Below, piece by piece: positions 42,593-54,979 of a stretch of DNA of 64,000 nucleotides. The position numbers and the translations under genes are program-made. Origin of the DNA: Asparagopsis taxiformis (Eukaryota; Rhodophyta; Florideophyceae; Bonnemaisoniales; Bonnemaisoniaceae); contig JALQPE010002210.1 of NCBI GenBank assembly GCA_030407315.1, positions 1 to 64,000 on the forward strand, written 5' to 3'. Every line of letters begins with the position of its first letter. Positions within the stretch are counted from its first letter, which is position 1. Under the pieces are notes generated by a model that worked only from the letters and a program-made list of their open reading frames with translations, had not been told where the DNA came from and did not search any database.

Positions 42593-45500
42593 CTAGCCAG
42601 CCCTGGGAGGGTATCCATGTTCTCTAGTGATGATAGAAAAAGATCCTCCATCGAGGAAAGATGGACCACCATGTGTCATAGAACGAGTTGTAAAGTTGAC
42701 GGAGCATAGTTGAGGAGTACAGTTGTGGATAAGACCGACCTTTCGAACTCCAGCGGTAAGAGGAAGAAACCAACTTCCCATGAGCTTCTGTACCTTGCAT
42801 TCTTCAGATTCATACTTTGAGACAGGATAGACCAGGACACATGGATGTAGAGGACATGAAACAGTTTCGGAATCCGTAGTCTGATTCTTTCTCTGTTCCG
42901 GAAGAAATACTTCCAGGACTATCCAGAGTGTAGGACTAGATGAATTGGAGAGCACAGGAGTGGAAGACGGAAACTGATAGCACGCCTGGAGGACAGAACC
43001 CTTTGTGACCTCCTCAGGTTTGGAGAAATCACGTGAAGCAGAAGCAGTGGAGGTACCGGATGTTTGGTGAGAAGAGGTCCATCGCGCGCCTTTGGCGGGA
43101 TACCCCGAGATTGCGTGAGAAGTAGTTTTGCTTGCATATTTGAAAACAGATATAGAACTAGAGAGCTTCACCGTCACCCACGAGTACTGGTTGTACGGGG
43201 AGGAGAAGCACGGGTGGAATGATGTGCGAAGATGATTGAGAAGTGGGTGTTGACAGAGGTTAAGGAGGAGATAGTCTGGTATGTCCGAGGTAGAATCGAC
43301 GTGTTGTCTACCGAAAAGAAGGCGGAGCAAGAAACGACGATTGACTTTCTTCTGCTCGGTTGTATTGTTTGAATGCAGCAAAGACGAGAGTGCAAGGTGC
43401 AGTCGTGATTTCCAGTCATTTCCAAGTGCTGCGAGCATAGCATCGAGCTGTCTATCTGCGCCACCAGCTTGTTCGAGCCCACGCTTCATGGTCTGATGAG
43501 TAGCTTCGAAAGCGAGCTCAGCAACTTGTCTAGCATGACCTACTAGTGGTATTGTGTGTTCGTACGCTTCAACCAAACGATGAAGGTTTGGTTTGTTGTC
43601 CAAAGTCCTTCGGGGACGAAATCCTGTGCCTTTAGTCTCGTAAGCGTCGGCTTCTGAGTCTGGAGCAATAGAAGCTCCAGAGTCTAGCTTTCTTTTCTTT
43701 CGAAAAGAACCTTTTCGCTGCCTCGGGGGTGCAGTGCGAACGAGCTCATCGACTTTGCGGGCATACTGCTTGGACAGCTGCTGCAAATGTTTAAAGTGAG
43801 CCATACCTGAATTCTTTGTTGCATTTTGAACCGCAGGCATACCGTCTATGTCCAACCTCGGCAAGTGGTAGGTAGCAGAAATTAGATTGGACAATAGATT
43901 GACAAGATCAAGGGAAAGAGTCCTCTGGTGGTCGGATGCCGTTGTAGAGGAAGATTTGGGTGGGTGGTCGGGGGAGCGGGAGAAGATGAGTGCTTTTTGA
44001 AAGCACGTAGGAGAGACAAGAATGACGGAGAAGCGCTAGCTCATACCCATTGTGTATGTCTCCGAGCTGGAGTGGTTGTAAACTGTCTTTTGTTGCTGTA
44101 GACCGAGTGCTTTCAAAGCATCGACGATGAAATGGTTAGCAAAATGTCTTGCATCATCGGTAGGGAGGCTGCAGAAAGCATTGTCCAGCGCATCCTTTGC
44201 CAAACCCTGAAGGAGATGGTCGACACCAACGAAAGTGGAGCGGTAGCAGTCTATAGTGGCTGGCACCACTGGAGATGGTTGTTTTGAACCTGCATTGAGA
44301 GGAACACGTCCGGAGTCACGTGCTTCTCGAAGGAGGTCCTCAATGAGAAGAAGTGGAGTTTCGGTGATGTCCTCTATGGATTTCAAGCCCAGCCTTTTAT
44401 GGTAGAGAGCAGCTCCTTGATGAGCACTGGTTCGTAACGCCTTTGTACGCTCTGAAGTGCGGAAAGTGGAGTCTGTAGAGGAGTGTATGTTGGGATTATA
44501 ACCGAATTGGGAGTTTTGTGAAAACTTATCGCCCCTCGGGAATGTACAAACATGGCACGGGACGTCGCTGATATGACCCATGACGTCTAGCACATGTGAG
44601 CAGGCCGGATAATCGGAAACGAAACCGATAAAGTCGAGGAAGATGACGCAGTCATTACCGTAAGGGTCCTTGTCTCGGAAACCAGAAGTGCAGCCTTGAA
44701 CGATGTCTCTCGCAATATAGCGGAGCACATGGTTGGTGCTGACTCCGGGGCCGGTGACACCAAGAACGCGGACAGCAGAGGTGCTACGGCGGCAGTCTAG
44801 AGGGAGACCCATGGGGAGCATGTAACACCCACCTGCGCTCCCTTTTTTTCCTGTTGCCTCATTGAAGTCATCACAGTAGAGTAGAAAAGGATAGACGTAG
44901 TAGATAGTTCCATCTTTTAAAGTTCCTTTGATTTGCGTGGCTGGAGAGGTCGGAGAAGGGGCGGGAGAAGTTAAAGATATAGCATCGACGGATCTAGTTC
45001 CACCAATGACAGACACAGAACCGTTTGAATAGGTGAAGAAAGAAGTTTCTGAGAGGGAGGAGGGCCGGGGGAACTAATGATGAGGCCAAAGAAGATGGGG
45101 TAGTCCTCTTCTTTGTGGGGATAGACGGGGGATAGAACTGTAAGATGGTCTCCGGGTACAGCAAATCGAGCGAAAATACTCTTAGAAATGGAGAAGGAAG
45201 GTTGGTAGGTATGGGGGGAGACAACGTCTGACTTGCTTCGAGTGTCGCCTAGAATCCAGGATGCAGATGTGGATGCATCATAAATTTCGTTGAAGTGCTG
45301 AATCTGCTGCTGCCGAAAGCAGAGGGCAGCTTGAGGGTGTAGTGAGACAGCTTTCTGACCTGCTGTAACTGATATTTGGACAGTAGAGCCGGCGAAAGCG
45401 GTGGAGGCGGTGCCTGTTGCGTCGAATGACCGCAGTGCGATGTTTTGCGATTTCAAGAGTAGCTCTCTATGTTTTCCCAGATTGGTGCAGTATATGTTTC

Positions 45501-46491
45501 CATGCATTGAAGACATAGACTCGGCTGAATCTTTAGAGAAGCCATCTGGTCTCCATACGAGATTGAAGAAGTCTGGCGTTGCGAGGTCTGCGCGTGCATA
45601 TTCACTTGGGAGAATGACGACTACGGGGGCAGTAGGAGTTTTCGTTTGTAGTTCAATGCGACTTTTACGTAGAAGTGCATCTGAAGAAACTCTAGCACCA
45701 CTGCTGTCGACGTTGACGGGGAAATGGACGGTTTCGGAACGGCGCCAGGAATTATGGAAGAGCCATCTTCTGACTGTACGATTAACCGTTGTGTAATGCG
45801 GTATAGCGCTTTGAACGTGTGGGTTTTTGGAATCCTTCCTGCCGTGATTGTAAAGAATGGAAGCTTCTTCGAGGCTTTCGACGGTGGTTTTGTTAGAACC
45901 AGAGAGTCTGGCCGCGGCATAGAGGGAAGTCCATTGTAGCATGAATTTGCGAGCTTTCTTCTTGTTGCAGTACTTTTGGATGAAGTCGGCTGTGACGAGG
46001 TTGCGAGAGGCGGCAACTTCTCGACGAAGAATGTCGTCGGATTGTGTTTTTGGAAAGCATGGATATATATTGCGGGATTCCGAGTTGTCAGAATTGTCGC
46101 TGCTAGAAGAAGAAATTGTGCCCTGCTCTTGGTCGGTTTTTTGACGAGAGAGGTGTTGAGGGGAGGGTGGATGTGGAGAGAGGCAGAGTCGGGGTGGATT
46201 GAACATCTGCTGTTGGACTGTTTGACTAGGTGTTGGTATTACAGGAGATGGGAAGTCTTGATGTATAGGTGCATTTGTGGGAGACGGAGAGGGTTGGGGT
46301 TGTTGTGGAGTGCTAGATAGCGTAGGTATATCCTGGGAGGACTGCGGCCTGTGAACATGATGGGAGGGACGACGTTGGGAAATGGGATTGGAGACAGTTC
46401 TGGACGCTGGCGCTCTAAGGGGAGGATTGGAGACCGTGCGTGGCGCATAAAGAAGGCGATGACCACGGCGGGACTTTCTTGTGCGAGGCAT
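42593..46491 (-). pseudogene. CMC-type transposase, one frameshift and one nonsense codon
   Basis: Three consecutive minus-strand frames (46,491-44,971; 45,016-44,036; 43,894-42,593) align in order with the intact 1,267-residue protein at 56,770. Matching landmarks are YPFLLYCDDF, GGCYMLP, PGVSTNHVLRYIARDIVQG, SDYPACSHVLDVMGH, PCHVC and KPNLHRLVE. A one-base loss near 45,005 separates the first two frames. The second break is an in-frame TAG at 44,036-44,038, immediately after a TMGMS segment that aligns with SMNMSD of the intact protein; the frame then continues for 433 more codons. The N-terminus is rich in Arg, Pro and Ser. It is the element's own decayed transposase, transcribed inward from the right arm. 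Confidence 0.85.
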
Positions 46492-46691
46492 TTCGGGAAA
46501 AAAGAGTGAGGGTGGATGGACGGGAGCGGGAGGAAGGCGTCGTAAGACTTGCCAAGCGGATAAAACTGAACATGGTGGTGGGGATGGAGATAAGGAATGA
46601 ACGAAATGTCATGAAGGAAACGAAACGGGTGGTGATTGGGACAAGGGACGAGATGTCATGAAGGAAACGAAACGGGTGGTGATGATGGGGA

Positions 46692-49600
46692 TACGTCTGT
46701 GTTTTCGGAAGTGGACGCGGACGTCCAGTCTCTCTAGTACGGGTCCTAGTCGGCCCCGAGATTTACTAGAACAAATGAACGTCCGCGTCCAAAAAAAAAT
46801 AAAAATTTTTTGGATGCGGACGTCCACTTTCTCTAGTACATATGGCGGAATACTAGGACCCGACATCCACTTTCTCTAGTACGTTTGGCGGAATACTAGG
46901 ACCCGACATCCACTTTCCCTAGTACATATGGCGGAATACTAGGGCCCGGCATCCACTTTCTCTAGTACGTTTGGCGGAATACTAGGACCCGACATCCACT
47001 TTCCCTAGTACATATGGCGGAATACTAGGACCCGACATCCACTTTCTCTAGTACGTTTGGCGGAATACTAGGACCCGACATCCACTTTCCCTAGTACATA
47101 TGGCGGAATACTAGGACCCGACATCCACTTTCTCTAGTACGTTTGGCGGAATACTAGGACCCGACATCCAGTATACAATATATCAGCGAAAACCGGGAGG
47201 GAAGAAATTACAGCGGATGGTAAATTCAGGTCCCATATCGGACCGTATTTTATTCTCTCATTTAGGAAACTGCTCGTATACAACACGTCTCTCTAGAATA
47301 GGGAATACATATCTGGTCAGAATAGGAAATAAATACCCGGTTAGAATAGGAAATACGTATCCAGCCAGAATAGGAAATACGTATCCAGCCAGAATACGAA
47401 ATACGTATCCAGCCAGAATACGAAATACGTATCCAGCCAGAATACGAAATACGTATCCAGCCAGAATACAAAATACCTGTCAGCATATCGTCGATCACCC
47501 ATCTCCCTCACTATCACGTTCTCCCTACCATCCGAACGCCATGCACCACCATCCGCACATACTGCAAGAACCCTCACGACCTAGATTACAAAAATCCGCT
47601 CCTTCCCAATTCCATCCCCGCTTTCCTCGACACCACCCCAGCCCATTACATCATCAAGACATCAAACACGAACATGGTCAGCAAAATCTTACACCACTTG
47701 AAACCCACTCTCACTTCTATCGTATGCCCCAAAATATACACATACCAGAAACACCTCACAGCTTCATTCCCCATCTTCCTACATCCCTTCTTCACTCTCC
47801 TTCAGTCCTGCCGTTCCTGCTTCACCACTCCTGCATCACATACAAAACATCAACCCCAACAGTCAGATTCAAAAGCAACGCTTACCACGACAGATATCCT
47901 AGAAACTTCCTCACTTACCTCTCATCCATCCTACACAAAATACGAACCATGATCCAAAAACCTTGCAATGAATAATCAAAGTCAGCAGTCCATATCTTCG
48001 CAAAACAAGTCTTGGTGCTCAATGAAACTTACCTTCCGTCATCACCATTCCTGCATCACCTACACAATATCGGAATCAACCACAACAGTCAGACCCGAAA
48101 CCAACCTTCCCTCGCTGCTTACTTTCAAAACTCGCACACTTACCTTCGCTCCACACAATACACACCATGACTCAATAGGCTTCCAATGAAAAATATCGCA
48201 TCAACGGAAATAGTCAGACTCAAAACCAAGCTTCCCTCGCTGCTTACTTTCAAAACTCGCACACTTACCTTACCCGTTCCATCCTGCACACAATAAAAAC
48301 CATATATCACGTAATCGTGTAGCCAAGAAAAGTAGTCAGCATTCCGCATCTTCGCACAACCGGTCTGGGCGCCCAATGTGACTTACCTTCCGTCATCACT
48401 ATTCCTCCATCACCTACGCAACATCGGAATCAATCGCAACAGTCAGATTGAAAACCAACGTTTCCCTCGCTACATACCCTGAGAACTCGCAAATGTACCT
48501 CTCATCCATCCTACACACAATACAAACCATGATCCAAAAACCTTGCAATGAATAATCATAGTCAGCAGTCCATATCTTCGCAAAACACATCCTGGCGCTC
48601 AATGAAACTTACCTTCTGTCATCACCATTCCTGCATCACCTGCACAAAATCGAAATCAACAACAACAGTCGGACTCAAAACCCACATGTCCCTCTCAGCA
48701 TACTCTCAAAACTTCCGCACTTTCCTTCGCTCGACACAATACGCACCATGACTTGATAAGCTTCCAATGAATAAATATCGCATCAACTGCAATAGTCAGA
48801 TTCGAAACAAACACTTCCCTCGATGCATACCCTCAGAACTCACTTACCCTCGTTTCATTCTACACAAAATACAGACCAAAAGTCAAAAATCTCACAACCA
48901 ACAAATGAAGTCAACATTCCGCATCTTCGCACCACCGGACTGCGCGCTAAATGCAACTTACCTTCCGTCATCACCATTCCTGCATCACCTACAAAAAATC
49001 GAAATCAACAACAACAGTCGGACTGAAAACCCATGCTTCCCTCGCTGCATACCCTCAGAACTCACTTACCCTCGTTGTATCCTGCACACAATAGAAACCA
49101 TAAGTCAAAAGTTGTACAAAAAAATGTAGTCAGCATTCCATATCTTCGCGCAACTTAACTAGGCGCTCAATGTAACTTACCTTCCGTCATCACCATTCCA
49201 GAATCACCTACACAAAATCAGCATCAACCACAGCAGTCAGACTCAAAACCCACATTCCACTCACTGCACCACATTCCACTCACTGCACCCCTCAAATGCT
49301 CGCCTACCTCCCTTCCACCCTTCAGCAAATATGCACCATGAATCACTAAGCTCCCAATAAATAAATATTGCATAAAAGACGACAGTCAAATTCAAAACAA
49401 ACACTTCCCTCGCTTCGTACCCTCCGAGGGTGAATCCTGAGTCAGGACGCACTTAACCTCTTCATCTCGTTACATCATACAAACAATACAACCAATAAGT
49501 CACAAATCGTGCAACGAAAAAATGTAGTCAGCATTCCATTTCATCGCGAAACCCGTCTTTAACCTCAATGAAACTTACCTTACTTCATCACTATTCCTGC

Positions 49601-50390
49601 ACCACCTATACAACATCAAAATGAACCAGAACAGTCAGACTAAAAACCCATGCATCCCTTATTGCACACCCGCGAGACTCACTTACTTACCTGCCTCCCA
49701 TCGTTCACAACATGCAAACCATGACTCACGAAGCTTCTATTGAATCTATATCGCATCAACGACAACAGTACGACTCAAAACACACCCTTCCCTCGCTGCA
49801 TACTCTCCAAACTGCCATACTCACCGTCGTTCTATCCTCTACACCAAAGAAAGGAAACACGGCCAAAGAACCTCAGCCAGTGACGGCGGAGAAGTGGAAT
49901 TCCACAGGTTAACCTGCGGCGTCGACTGGACAGCTTTCAACGTCAGCTTAAGTCCTGCTGTGCATACTCCATATCATCGCCGGTATTGAGATTAATAATG
50001 GCCCAAGCCATGGTCTCTGAACTCCCGAATGATGAGATCCGGATCGAGAACATCGAAATGGTATAATCATATATATCACAATCCATTTGCTTCCCTTAAA
50101 TGATCCCTGTAATATCTACTGTAAAGCACAAACTTATTCCATGAAGTTCGCAATTAATATAATTTTATTATTTCAAATGAATTAATTGAAAATCCATCTC
50201 CCACGGCGGTCATTCGTCCTTCCAAGCAAACGTTTCCAGCAAAATGTATGACCTAGCAGTAGGTGATGATTGATCGCTCAGGCACATTCCACCATTGGGC
50301 TGCCAGAAGTGAGCACAAAACTGATACCCACAAAACCACGAGAAAATTACAAACGAGGTCTCGAACGCACATTTAGAATACAATATAAAT
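46692..50390 (-). repeat. Right inverted-repeat arm with intron-like tandem units
   Basis: This is the inverted copy of 36,590-39,306. On the minus strand it carries micro-exon-like segments between AG and GT: 18 nt at 49,579-49,596, 48,962-48,979, 48,613-48,630, 48,387-48,404 and 48,033-48,050, and 12 nt at 49,070-49,081 and 48,499-48,510. More degenerate ones lie up to 49,830, and one at 49,181-49,198 has lost its AG. Inner parts are the 24-bp repeats (47,300-47,480) and the 43-bp repeats (46,840-47,170). The transposase pseudogene starts about 200 bp inside the arm border. Confidence 0.8.
46840..47170 (-). repeat. 43-bp repeats alternating in an 86-bp higher-order pattern
   Basis: About eight units alternate between a ttctctagtacgtttggcgg type and a ttccctagtacatatggcgg type. 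The left arm has nearly uniform units, so the two arrays have been homogenised differently. Confidence 0.85.
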
Positions 50391-50394
50391 ACTA

Positions 50395-51290
50395 TACAAC
50401 AAACTCTACTCGCTATCTCAGACGACGCGGCTCACAAGTGGCGTAGTCCCAATTTTCCGTAACGCCTTTCCTGATGCTTAAAAGTAAGAAACATGTCAAA
50501 ACGTATATCAGAAATGAGTGCGAAAGTTTTCTGCACGGGAGATGATGGGCCACCAAATTGACTTTTTGGAAATTTTAGAATTTCTGGGCTGGCCAGCAAT
50601 GCAATTGAGCCGGACATCCACCAGACGTCCATTCTGGGTTGTTCGTGTGCTGCTCACATCCACGCATTACAGCAACCACGCAGGCGGGCCCACTGCTCAT
50701 ACGAAGTGCACGTAGTATGTGCAGCACGATGGATGAGTAGTGTTTGTCGTGAGAAAGTGGGGTGGGAGCATGTCGAAACAAGGACCAAAACTTTGCCCTG
50801 GCGTATTGAGCCTGAGCCTGGAATCGATCCTTCGTGAGATGTGGCTTTGCTTACAGTTGATGCTTACAGAAGCCAGCGATGGCCCCGCTCGGGGCGTCGG
50901 ATGGCTTCTTCTGGGGCCGTTGTGGCCAGATTAGACACCTTGATTTGAGTTGAATTTTGAGCCATTCTCAAAAACATGCACATGTGAACATGTTTTTGAG
51001 ATGGGGGTGTGCCGTACGGCACTTTCGACCGCCCAAATCGATGTATTTTTGCATTTTTTTTCTGACTGAAATTTTAGAATTTCTGGGCTCGCCAGCAATG
51101 CAATTGAGCTGGACATTCACCGGACGTCCATTTCAGGTTGGTCGAGTATTGCACATGGATACAGTTTTGCAGCTATTTCTCAGCCCAACATTTTAGAATT
51201 TCAGGGCTGACCAGCAATGTAACCGAGCCGGACTTCCACTGGACGTCCATTTCAAGCTAGGCGAGTGCTGCACATTTGCTCGCATCGCAG
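50395..51290 (+). repeat. R1 copies with boundary segment
   Basis: The segment at 50,395-50,570 repeats the start of the window. R1 cores follow: a partial one near 50,565-50,650, a fuller one near 50,938-51,150 and another partial one near 51,180-51,275. All are in plus orientation. The linker near 50,650-50,780 is the same type as at 830-970. Confidence 0.85.
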
Positions 51291-51889
51291 CAACTAAGCA
51301 AGTGTTGAGAGCACCGAGATGCCATGCAGACAAGAGGGAATCGGCTGCAAACGGCTTCCCTGGTCGGCGGCTGGATGTCTGGATGTGAATGGCTGCAAGC
51401 ATGGAAATCTTGCTACCGCACGGCGCATACACACTGCAGCAGCACATCACTGACGCATGCGAAAGTTGGGTGCTGCAGTGCGTGGTTGTTTGTGTGTTTG
51501 TGTGTGTATGACGAACCTTGTGGTATCCCTAGGCGTGCACTGGTGCAAAAAGTTTGGACTGCCCCATCGGTCGTACTTTGACGCATTTACATGCATCGGA
51601 GAACGACCAAGGAGGTAGAGCAGCAATCGCTGTTGGCTGAGCGTCCAAACTAGAGGGCTTTGGGCAATGGTTCTATAGCAGTCATTTAAAGGACGCCCAC
51701 CGTTGATGACTGAGATCCACGGTGTGTTTAGTATTCATGGTGTTGTCCTGCATTGGCGGACGTCGAAGACGAGTACTTCCAGTGAGCGTCCAAGGTGAAC
51801 AGCTCAGCAGAGGATTATGATGTGGATGTGAAGGCATGGATGAGGCCAGCAGGAACGTTTCTGCAAGATGGGCGTGAGTGGGTAAGTGA

Positions 51890-52180
51890 GCGGGGAGGGG
51901 CCGCTCGGGGCGCTTGGTAGCCTCTGGGGCCGTTGTGGCCAAATTAGAATCAAGCCTATGTCCGGCGGACGTCCTGAATTGCTTTATTTTTTGGGCTATT
52001 CTCAAAAACATGCACATGTGAACATGTTTTTGAGATGGGGGTGTGCCGTACGGCACTTTTGACCGCCCAAATCGATGTATTTTTGCATTTTTTTCTGACT
52101 GAAATTTTAGAATTTCTGGGCTCGCCAGCAATGCAATTGCGCTGGTCATTCACCGGACGTCCATTTCCATTTCAGATCTA
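51890..52180 (+). repeat. R1 copy
   Basis: An R1 core near 51,975-52,175 is preceded by part of the linker (ggggccgttgtggccaaattag). From 51,290 to 51,890 nothing was recognised apart from short R1-linker traces. Confidence 0.8.
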
Positions 52181-52199
52181 CTGGTTGCACTAGGCCTGA

Positions 52200-53930
52200 A
52201 AGTGTTTCTGGATAGGGCCGAATAACGACCTGGGCAGCACGCACTGCGTAAGATGATCTGTGGGATGCAGACTGCAAGGATTGCTATGGTGATTCTGGCT
52301 GGGGAATGTGGTAAGCTTGATTGTTGCGTGGCTTTGTATCTCCTTGCCTGCCATTTTGCTTGGATATCATATCATATCATAAATGATTCACACGAGCGAT
52401 CAAACCGAAGACGCCGACTCGGCACAACTACCAACTCTCCTAGCTTCGAGCTAGCGCCATCTAAGAGCAACTTGTGACACTCAAGACGAATACGTTGTGC
52501 TGATCTCTGCAATGAAAATTGAGTTAGTGCTGCAGTTCTTTTGGTCGATGCCAATATGCAGGGATACTGTTTACACCATTTGGGAGTCAAGAAGTTCTCG
52601 GATTGCAAATCAAATCAGATTATGGTAGAATATCTGACTGTTCTCTCTTCCCTTCACCACATCTGCATCCGGAGCTGAGCTAAGCTGAGCTGGAGGGAAC
52701 CCGGCCGCTGACCCCTGTCATTCTCATAAAAATCTTAATGCAATACTATTCGTGTTTGGTAATGTAATTGCTAATGAAAATTTATACAAGTCTGGAATAA
52801 ACGTTGCAGTGGTTTTTTGTAGCTATCGATACTTGCTAAAAATCTGCAGCTTTTGCTTCTCGCATGGACGAGTTGCAGTAGGGGGGTTACAAAACGTATT
52901 GTTTCATATTTTGCACCGTGGCTCCGAGCTCCAGGCCGCATACGACCGCCTTCAATTCAGATTACCTGGTGCTGCGCATCGGGGTTTGACAGGTGTCGGA
53001 ACAAGACAAATCCTCCCACTTTGTGTTTGTTTGATTTCTGCCACAAACGAGAGGCAATCAGGGTCTCTGTTCACATAGAGAAGGATTTAATATATGCGCT
53101 CATTGCCGTCGTAGATGCTTTTAACAATGGCCAGTACGTTACTCTCGGCCGCCGCCGGGTACGGTCGGACTGAAAGATCGGGGAGATGTGTGGAGAGTGG
53201 TGTTTGGATAGAGACGCACGTTGCGATGGATGGAAGGTGATGATTTCATGCTGAAGCGATGGGAGATGGATGGATATGGTTGGATGAAATCTAGTACTCC
53301 GAAGGAGGCCTTTTCTCGAGGAAGAGGCATTATATTCTCACAAAGCATGTAGATACTGGTTTCCAGTTTGGTATGCTATTGTAGCTCAATTCACATCTTA
53401 TCTACACGTACGTATGGAGAGAGATCCAAGTGTGCGTGGCACAAGTCCAATGGTGAAACAACGCAGTATGAAACTACCACAGATAAGGCGGCGTACAAAA
53501 GCCTCGACTCAAGGCAGCTCTCAGGCTTTCGTGAGCACCGACTTCGTTCCACCAAGATGTTGCGGAAATATGTGCTGGTCTAACTTGATACGACCATTGG
53601 ACAGTTTTGCTCTCTAAGCAATGAGCGAAAAATCAATGATTGCGCGTGTCGTCGGTACGGTCTTGTAATGTTGGCTCAACCAATAACATCTAACGTTGAG
53701 TTATCCACCCTCTGCCGTGTCGCGTCGTAAATTTGCACAGAAAATTTGTTTCAAATCTTTGCTCCAATTATCAGCTCAAATACGGCATTGATCTCCAGCT
53801 TCATCTGGACAGAAACACCGATCGCGCGATGTCTGTCTCAGATAAACCGCCGTCAAACGCCATGCGGAAAGTTTCATCGCTTCCCGTTGCGACTGAATCT
53901 GCAAACGCCACACAACACTACGGTGTTGAA
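52200..53930. other. No gene recognised
   Basis: Several frames of 60-108 codons occur, the longest at 52,752-53,078, but none shows a motif or a relation to another part of the window. They lie in DNA bounded by R1 and a palindromic array. Confidence 0.45.
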
Positions 53931-53935
53931 AAGGG

Positions 53936-54975
53936 GGCCTCAGACAGTACTGCGAGACAGTGATTTTTACTGTCTGAGACAGTAAAAATCACTATGCGGC
54001 AAATGAAAATTAATGCCACACTTGGAGACAGTGATTTGCACTGTCTGGCAGACAGTACGGAACACTGTCTGCAGACAGTAAAAAACACTGTCTCACAGTA
54101 CTGTCTGAGGCAGTGAATGGAGACAGTAAAAATTAATGATTTATTCAATAGTTGGATATGATGTAATTTACTGTACTGGGCAGTGTTGGCGGATAGTGTT
54201 TTGTATTGGCCAAGGCAACATGGCCGGATAGTGAAATACGCTGCCTGGGACAATAGATGGAACCAACACGGTGCACTGTCCTGGGCAGTACCTGGAGACA
54301 GTGATTTTCACTGTCCTGGGCAGTACCTGGAGACAGTGATTTTCACTGTCCTGGGCAGTACCTGGAGACAGTGATTTTCACTGTCCTGGGCAGTACCTGG
54401 AGACAGTGATTTTCACTGTCCTGGGCAGTACCTGGAGACAGTGATTTTCACTGTCCTGGGCAGTACCTGTAGACAGTACTTTGTGCTGCCCTGGGCAGTA
54501 CCTGTAGACAGTACTTTGTGCTGCCCTGGGCAGCACCTGTAGACAGTACTTTGTGCTGCCCTGGGCAGCACCTGTAGACAGTACTTTGTGCTGCCCTGGG
54601 CAGTACCTGTAGACAGTACTTTGTGCTGCCCTGGGCAGCACCTGTAGACAGTACTTTGTGCTGCCCTGGGCAGCACCTGTAGACAGTACTTTGTGCTGCC
54701 CTGGGCAGCACCTGTAGACAGTATTTCGTGCTGCCCTGGGCAGCACCTGTAGACAGTACTTTGTGCTGCCCTGGGCAGCACCTGTAGACAGTATTTCGTG
54801 CTGCCCTGGGCAGCACCTGGAGACAGTATTTCGTGCTGCCCTGGGCAGCACCTGGAGACAGTATTTCGTGCTGCCCTGGGCAGCACCTGGAGACAGTATT
54901 TCGTGCTGCCCTGGGCAGCACCTGGAGACAGTATTTCGTGCTGCCCTGGGCAGCACCTGGAGACAGTAAAAGTAG
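53936..54975. repeat. 35-bp palindromic satellite
   Basis: It starts with actgtctgagacagt-type dyads (53,940-54,180) and becomes regular from about 54,280: about 19 units of 35 bp, cctgggcagcacctgtagac plus agtactttgtgctgc. Within a unit gggcagcac pairs with gtgctgccc of the next. Variants form blocks (gattttcact, then actttgtgct, then atttcgtgct), indicating local amplification. ORFs up to 217 codons here are repeat read-through. Confidence 0.95.
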
Positions 54976-54979
54976 TGTC

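Larger units (their letters stand above)
36590..50390. mobile_element. 13.8-kb element with giant inverted-repeat arms
   Basis: The arm at 36,590-39,306 is the inverted copy of 46,692-50,390. Landmarks match in order: a cgagac ... gtttgtg block, aaggacgaa, a ttttcaattaattcatttg tract, a short ATGGCTTGGGCC coding-like block, intron-like tandem units, 24-bp repeats, 43-bp repeats and a ggacgcggacgt block at the inner edge. The right arm is about 1 kb longer because it has more tandem units. The interior holds a gag-like fragment, a truncated Maf gene, a ctggtt/aaccag array and a broken CMC-type transposase on the minus strand. Long arms with subterminal repeats fit a CACTA-like transposon; no target-site duplication was identified. 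Confidence 0.7.

Noticed and set aside
47217..47975. 252-codon ORF in the right arm
   Set aside because: It runs antisense through the 24-bp repeats and intron-like units; the left arm breaks the frame.
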